A stretch of DNA of 64,000 bases from Perlabentimonas sp034003245. Its GTDB lineage: Bacteria > Bacteroidota > Bacteroidia > Bacteroidales > Tenuifilaceae. Each line of letters opens with the position of its first letter. Position 1 is the stretch's first letter. The translations under genes and the position numbers were made by a program. The stretch lies in NCBI GenBank assembly GCA_034003245.1, contig JAVEYY010000017.1, forward strand, positions 1 through 64,000, given 5' to 3'. Below, piece by piece: positions 61,101-64,000 of this stretch. The notes under the pieces were generated by a model, which saw only the letters and a list, made by a program, of their open reading frames with translations, was not told the origin of the DNA and made no database searches.

Positions 61101-64000
61101 TCGTAGAGGTTAAATTGATATGGTGCGGTTCCGCCGGTTGCGCTGGCTGCAATTGTTCCAGTTGATGCACTTCCATCGGCATTACAGATTGGATGGGTTG
61201 GGGTGAGAGTAATTAAGATTGGAGTAACCACATCGTTAATCACTATATCTGTTTGGGTTAAAGTACATCCATTATCATCAGTAACCATAAGGCTGTATGT
61301 GTCGCCTACAAGATTATCAAACAGGACACTAGTTCCGTCACCTGCAGTTTGCGAATCGGTGAAATCTACACCATTCGAAAGGGTATAGGTGTAGGGTGCC
61401 GTTCCCTTGGCAGCCAGAACCTGAACAGAGCCAATATCGCCACTGCACAACGGGCTGTTTATGGTTAGCGTTTGGATTTCGAGCGCCTCGGGCTCGCCAA
61501 GAACTATCTCATCGGAATAGATGGGGCCACAGTTCCTGTCATCAGTAATCTCAACCACGTAGGCTCCTGCCGCCAGTCCAGCAAACGCTCCACTGCCAAT
61601 TTGGGAAGCCGAAACGGGTATTCCAGCCTGGGTAAGGGTAAAATACAGATCGCCTGTTCCGCCCGATGCGCTTAGACTGATTTGTCCATTATCGGCGCCA
61701 AAACAGGTAATATCTGTAACAACCACTGAGGCAATATCAATCTCTATTGCATCGGGTTCATCAATATCGAAGGTGGCCGAAGTTATTGGGCCGCAACTAT
61801 TATCATCGGCTACGGTAATGTAGAATCCTATTCCTGCCGATAAGCCAGTAAACTGAGCGTCACCGGTAACCGAAGTTAGGGTGTTTACAACAGCATTGGA
61901 GTTATCGTAAAGGGTGACTGTGTATGGTGACACACCTCCAGCTGCAGTTATGGAAACCTCCCCTGAAGCAGCACCGTTGCATAGCAGATCAACAACGGCT
62001 GGGGCGCTCAAAACTAATGGTGCTGGTAGCGCAATGGTTAAAGCTCCGGATAATACCGGGCCACACGACCACCTGTCGTCTACCTCAACCTCGTAGGCTG
62101 CTGAGGCAGTAAGCCCGGTAAACTCAACCCAGTTGTTGTGGTTTACATTGACATGCTGACCAACCTCAACCCCCTCGAGGTACAGAGTGATTGTGTATGG
62201 TGCGGTTCCATCGATAGCCCGGGCTCTAATCACACCGGTTCCATCGGCATCGGCACAAAGCACATCGGCTGTCTCTGTTTCAACTGCTAATGGGGATGGG
62301 CCTTGAACCAGAATATCGTATGAGTCAACACAGCCATTATCGCCTTCAACAATAATTGTGTAATTGCCATCGGCAAGTCCCGTAAACAAGCCGTTATCGG
62401 TTTGAGGGCCAGCAACCACAACGCCACTCTCCTCAACCCTATAGAATAGGTTGTTGTCACCACCTATAGCCGTTACAGTAATCTCCGCGCTTGTTTGTCC
62501 AAAGCATGTGTTGGGTGTAAGCTCCACCTCGGTTATCTCAACAGGTTGAGGCTCCAAAATCTCAATGCTTGCAGAGGTAACTGGCCCGCAACTCAAGGCG
62601 TCATTAACTGTTACGGTGTAGAACCCTGGAACAACATCGATAAAAGTAACGGGATCGGTATCGGTGGCTACAATTGGGCTGCCAAATACATTGTTGTCGG
62701 AATCGTAAAGCGTGTATGTGAGCGGGAGTAAACCACCAGCTGCTTGCACCTCGATGGTTCCTGCTGTGGGGGTATCACAACGACCATGGGTTAACGCGAG
62801 TACGCTGAGTGTTAGCTCTTCGTATACGGTTGTAGTAACCTCAAGGTAAGTAAGGCTCTCGCAACCATTGGCTGTTTGTGTTGCGTAGTATGTAGTTCCA
62901 TTCACAAGAACATGGTTCAAGGGCAAGATTGCTCCGGCGGGGGCATCGTACCAGGTTATACCCTCACCAGTAATCTCAACATCTGCAAGAGTTGATCCTG
63001 CACAGAACTCCTGCGAAGCAGGTCCTGATGGTGCTGGAGTGTTAATCTCTGTTACTAGTGCACTACCCGAACCTATACCAATACAGGTTGCGTTGGTAAC
63101 AGAGGTAATCGTGTAGGTGCCAGGTAAAGTTAATCCGGTTAATGCATACTGCATATCGGTAATTCCCGAAATGGCAGGTTGATCAACTCCGTCAACTGCG
63201 TAAACAATTGTGAATGGAGCATCGCCGGTAAAGTCAACAAGAATTGAAATCGCATCAAGGTTATCGCCAGCACAGTATTCGCCACCACCACTTATGGTAG
63301 CTGTAGGTAGCGCTATGATGGTGATATCTGTAGTTGCAACGCTAACACATCCAGCGTTGTCGAGAGTAAACTCCACCGTGTATGTTCCAGGTATGCTTGC
63401 CTCAAGGTCAATCTCGCCGGTAACAGGGTCGATAACAAGATCGCTGCTGCTGCACGAGAAAACCCCATCCGTATCGCCAACAATGGTAACGGATGCTGTA
63501 CCCTCAGCGCAGTATGGCGTTGCAGCGTAGGAGATTGTTGCAGCGGGAACCGTGTTTATGGTGATGTTGGTTTCGGTAATATTCTCACACCAGGTAACGG
63601 CGTCGTAAAACCGATATGTAATTCTGTATGTCCCTGGGATTGATGTAGCCAAATCTATTTCACCTGTAATAAGATTGATGTCAACCTGAGGGGGAGCACC
63701 AAACGTTCCATCGGGAGCACCAACCAGTGTAACGGTTGCTGTTCCGGTTCCCTCGCAGTAGGGTGCCGCATCGTACGAAATAGTTGCCTCGGGCAGAGGG
63801 TGAATTTCGATGGTTGTTTGAGTACTATTAGTGCAGCTACCGTCGGTAAACGTATAGGTTACTGTATATATACCTGGATCAGAGCCAAGGCTTACAGCGC
63901 CTGTATTTGAATCGATAACTAGACCCGCATCAGCGCTAAAAGTTCCGCCAAGAGTACCTGTAACAACTACATCAGCAAAATAACCATCATAGTTACAGTA
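58154..64000 (-). CDS. Giant SprB-like adhesin with gliding-type (T9SS type B) C-terminal domain, 5' end outside window
   Basis: The frame is open from the stop at 58154 to base 64000 (1948 residues visible); a TTG at 63652 is internal, and the start lies beyond the right edge. N-terminal part: Ig-like modules of about 75 residues (PYCAEGTASVTIVGD, IDLEASIPGTYTVEFT). Middle, from about residue 400: at least twelve SprB-type repeats of about 80 residues (CFGADNGQISLSASGGTG, PYTYTLSNG, VTDDNGC). The C-terminus is the gliding-associated type B sorting domain (TSNVFSPNGDGINDVWAIPY; IYNRWGALVWSAKG; GTYYYVINF). It is secreted by the T9SS and bound at the surface through its neighbour PorP/SprF. Probably a mobile adhesin for gliding or attachment. 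Confidence 0.92.
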   Translation of the reverse strand, partial: YCNYDGYFADVVVTGTLGGTFSADAGLVIDSNTGAVSLGSDPGIYTVTYTFTDGSCTNSTQTTIEIHPLPEATISYDAAPYCEGTGTATVTLVGAPDGTFGAPPQVDINLITGEIDLATSIPGTYRITYRFYDAVTWCENITETNITINTVPAATISYAATPYCAEGTASVTIVGDTDGVFSCSSSDLVIDPVTGEIDLEASIPGTYTVEFTLDNAGCVSVATTDITIIALPTATISGGGEYCAGDNLDAISILVDFTGDAPFTIVYAVDGVDQPAISGITDMQYALTGLTLPGTYTITSVTNATCIGIGSGSALVTEINTPAPSGPASQEFCAGSTLADVEITGEGITWYDAPAGAILPLNHVLVNGTTYYATQTANGCESLTYLEVTTTVYEELTLSVLALTHGRCDTPTAGTIEVQAAGGLLPLTYTLYDSDNNVFGSPIVATDTDPVTFIDVVPGFYTVTVNDALSCGPVTSASIEILEPQPVEITEVELTPNTCFGQTSAEITVTAIGGDNNLFYRVEESGVVVAGPQTDNGLFTGLADGNYTIIVEGDNGCVDSYDILVQGPSPLAVETETADVLCADADGTGVIRARAIDGTAPYTITLYLEGVEVGQHVNVNHNNWVEFTGLTASAAYEVEVDDRWSCGPVLSGALTIALPAPLVLSAPAVVDLLCNGAASGEVSITAAGGVSPYTVTLYDNSNAVVNTLTSVTGDAQFTGLSAGIGFYITVADDNSCGPITSATFDIDEPDAIEIDIASVVVTDITCFGADNGQISLSASGGTGDLYFTLTQAGIPVSASQIGSGAFAGLAAGAYVVEITDDRNCGPIYSDEIVLGEPEALEIQTLTINSPLCSGDIGSVQVLAAKGTAPYTYTLSNGVDFTDSQTAGDGTSVLFDNLVGDTYSLMVTDDNGCTLTQTDIVINDVVTPILITLTPTHPICNADGSASTGTIAASATGGTAPYQFNLYDSENTLLETLTDVAEVEFTVTGSGVFYVDIVDFNACITAPVSTTIDPATTLNIDNVLITDVLCNGDNSGEIQVLISNPIGTPLYTITAGDDNWQPSNTFAGLVADSYDVRVKDDRGCIVSWGATIVISQPAEALTLNIVENLPSSVSSTDGSIVATVGGGTLNYNYELFKQNVGSWDSQTTVSNTTLTAVTFDNLGVGEYMVRVTDSNGCFVEQTITLTQYTFILTATDALCFGSNDGKILVTEYFGTSTPENRTWTNGDNDDITEMMENEKWDETEGMYINLEPGTYTLYAITAEGADYTASVIISQPTVIEVSYAVVLPSCYTTANEAKVDFTITGGTPFVDGYDISWSEDIPAVRGYSVENLPEGVYDFIIADSHGCKYSVQVSVVYPLPITISSLHVYDLNCFGDNKGEISVWATGNNNPLTYRIDGDIPVGYENVNQTGIFSNLAPGAYELTIDDGGCSYILDEGTVIKLVVNEPEQLSISYVINGAVPPLACHTDTYDEVLVSITGGTPGYNFVWVDRPEIQTQDLFNVNPGDYQITVTDRNNCQQSLMIDLEGPRKPEFDDFTTILPAKCREIAVGQENTGSISITGVMAGTGNGELSEYSIDWYRGSVDVNNLITTTGIAGGINKLVPGTYVAHIEYPKLGVSGELCYSESEFIVPFNPINDFSLSILGADGEKCFGDTITLNMSITAENPISATSIVWNNFTDDISRTYSVNTPFAIEGINGTKTVFLTVTSNADCVEQTQATVSLYPRIHPFLDREAHSFFTDEDLRIFKVNPEDPLSPGDSTVISVLADTQFDVEVLAKNPDYSLTYKWSSKAGDFFDPIDDKQSTLFIETGSYTLTGEMLNTVTNRYEKYIPLSVRVMAAENGCYEDVNLKARILERIKTSNVFSPNGDGINDVWAIPYADIFDNLEIKIYNRWGALVWSAKGTDAKRGWNGKNRNGKDLPFGTYYYVINFNVQGSTKWKPVSGSVNIIR

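Overview
The window comes from a Bacteroidota chromosome, most likely an environmental Bacteroidales/Marinilabiliales-type bacterium. Evidence: type IX secretion (T9SS) and gliding genes (PorX, PorW/SprE-like, PorP/SprF, a gliding-type C-terminal domain adhesin, GldA), several TAnnTTTG-type promoter boxes, few Shine-Dalgarno sequences, and many families typical of the phylum (DUF4296, DUF4834, BfmA/BtgA, DUF5712).

Positions 1-17300 are accessory and mosaic. 1-1762 (minus) hold a partial BACON/Ig-like surface protein and the 3' part of a YD-repeat protein. Head-to-head with it lies a 5'-truncated, GC-rich RHS core with an AT-rich variable tip, followed by a MORN-type lipoprotein; a 15-bp palindrome sits at the junction. 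After a repeat-rich spacer come an NYN-domain protein, a type III restriction-modification pair (mod-res) and an XRE regulator with a palindromic operator candidate. From about 10660 to 16940 lies what looks like an integrated mobilizable element: a very long imperfect hairpin, a zinc-ribbon protein of unknown function, a small RHH-like protein and a ParA ATPase with 9-bp repeat arrays in front of each, a relaxase with its BfmA/BtgA accessory protein, an oriT-like set of inverted repeats, a DnaC-like loader, a replication-initiator-like protein and an excisionase. No integrase is visible. The 3' end of a CAU tRNA faces the element.

Positions 17400-35200 are mostly ordinary chromosome: a HAD phosphatase with an ATP-cone/Mrr-like nuclease, lipoate ligase, a 2-hydroxyacid dehydrogenase, a VOC protein, a Na/Ca exchanger, an Ig-like lipoprotein that runs 95 bp into a thiamine-binding-family gene, an outer-membrane barrel, RlpA, L-serine dehydratase, a MacB/FtsX permease, an AlaX-like editing protein, YraN, a YjbR-family protein, a TonB-like protein and alanine dehydrogenase.

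Positions 35400-42100 (minus) hold a three-gene envelope cluster: a secreted caspase-like protease with a TolB/PD40-like front, a WD40-OmpA fusion, and a large secreted protein of unknown function. A 1.1-kb gene-free stretch (42087-43177) contains a 16-copy 21-bp minisatellite, TTGGCAGTTGG-type repeats and REP-like palindromes.

Positions 43200-49740 (minus) read as one likely transcription unit: PorW/SprE-like lipoprotein, PorX, TsaE and a B12-type radical SAM protein. Then follow a DUF3352-like membrane protein, a DUF4834 protein, GldA and a ROK kinase (plus), and on minus a YD-type secreted protein, a DUF4296 lipoprotein, PorP/SprF and a very large adhesin that runs off the right edge. The last two form the usual pair of a T9SS outer-membrane protein and its large repeat substrate.
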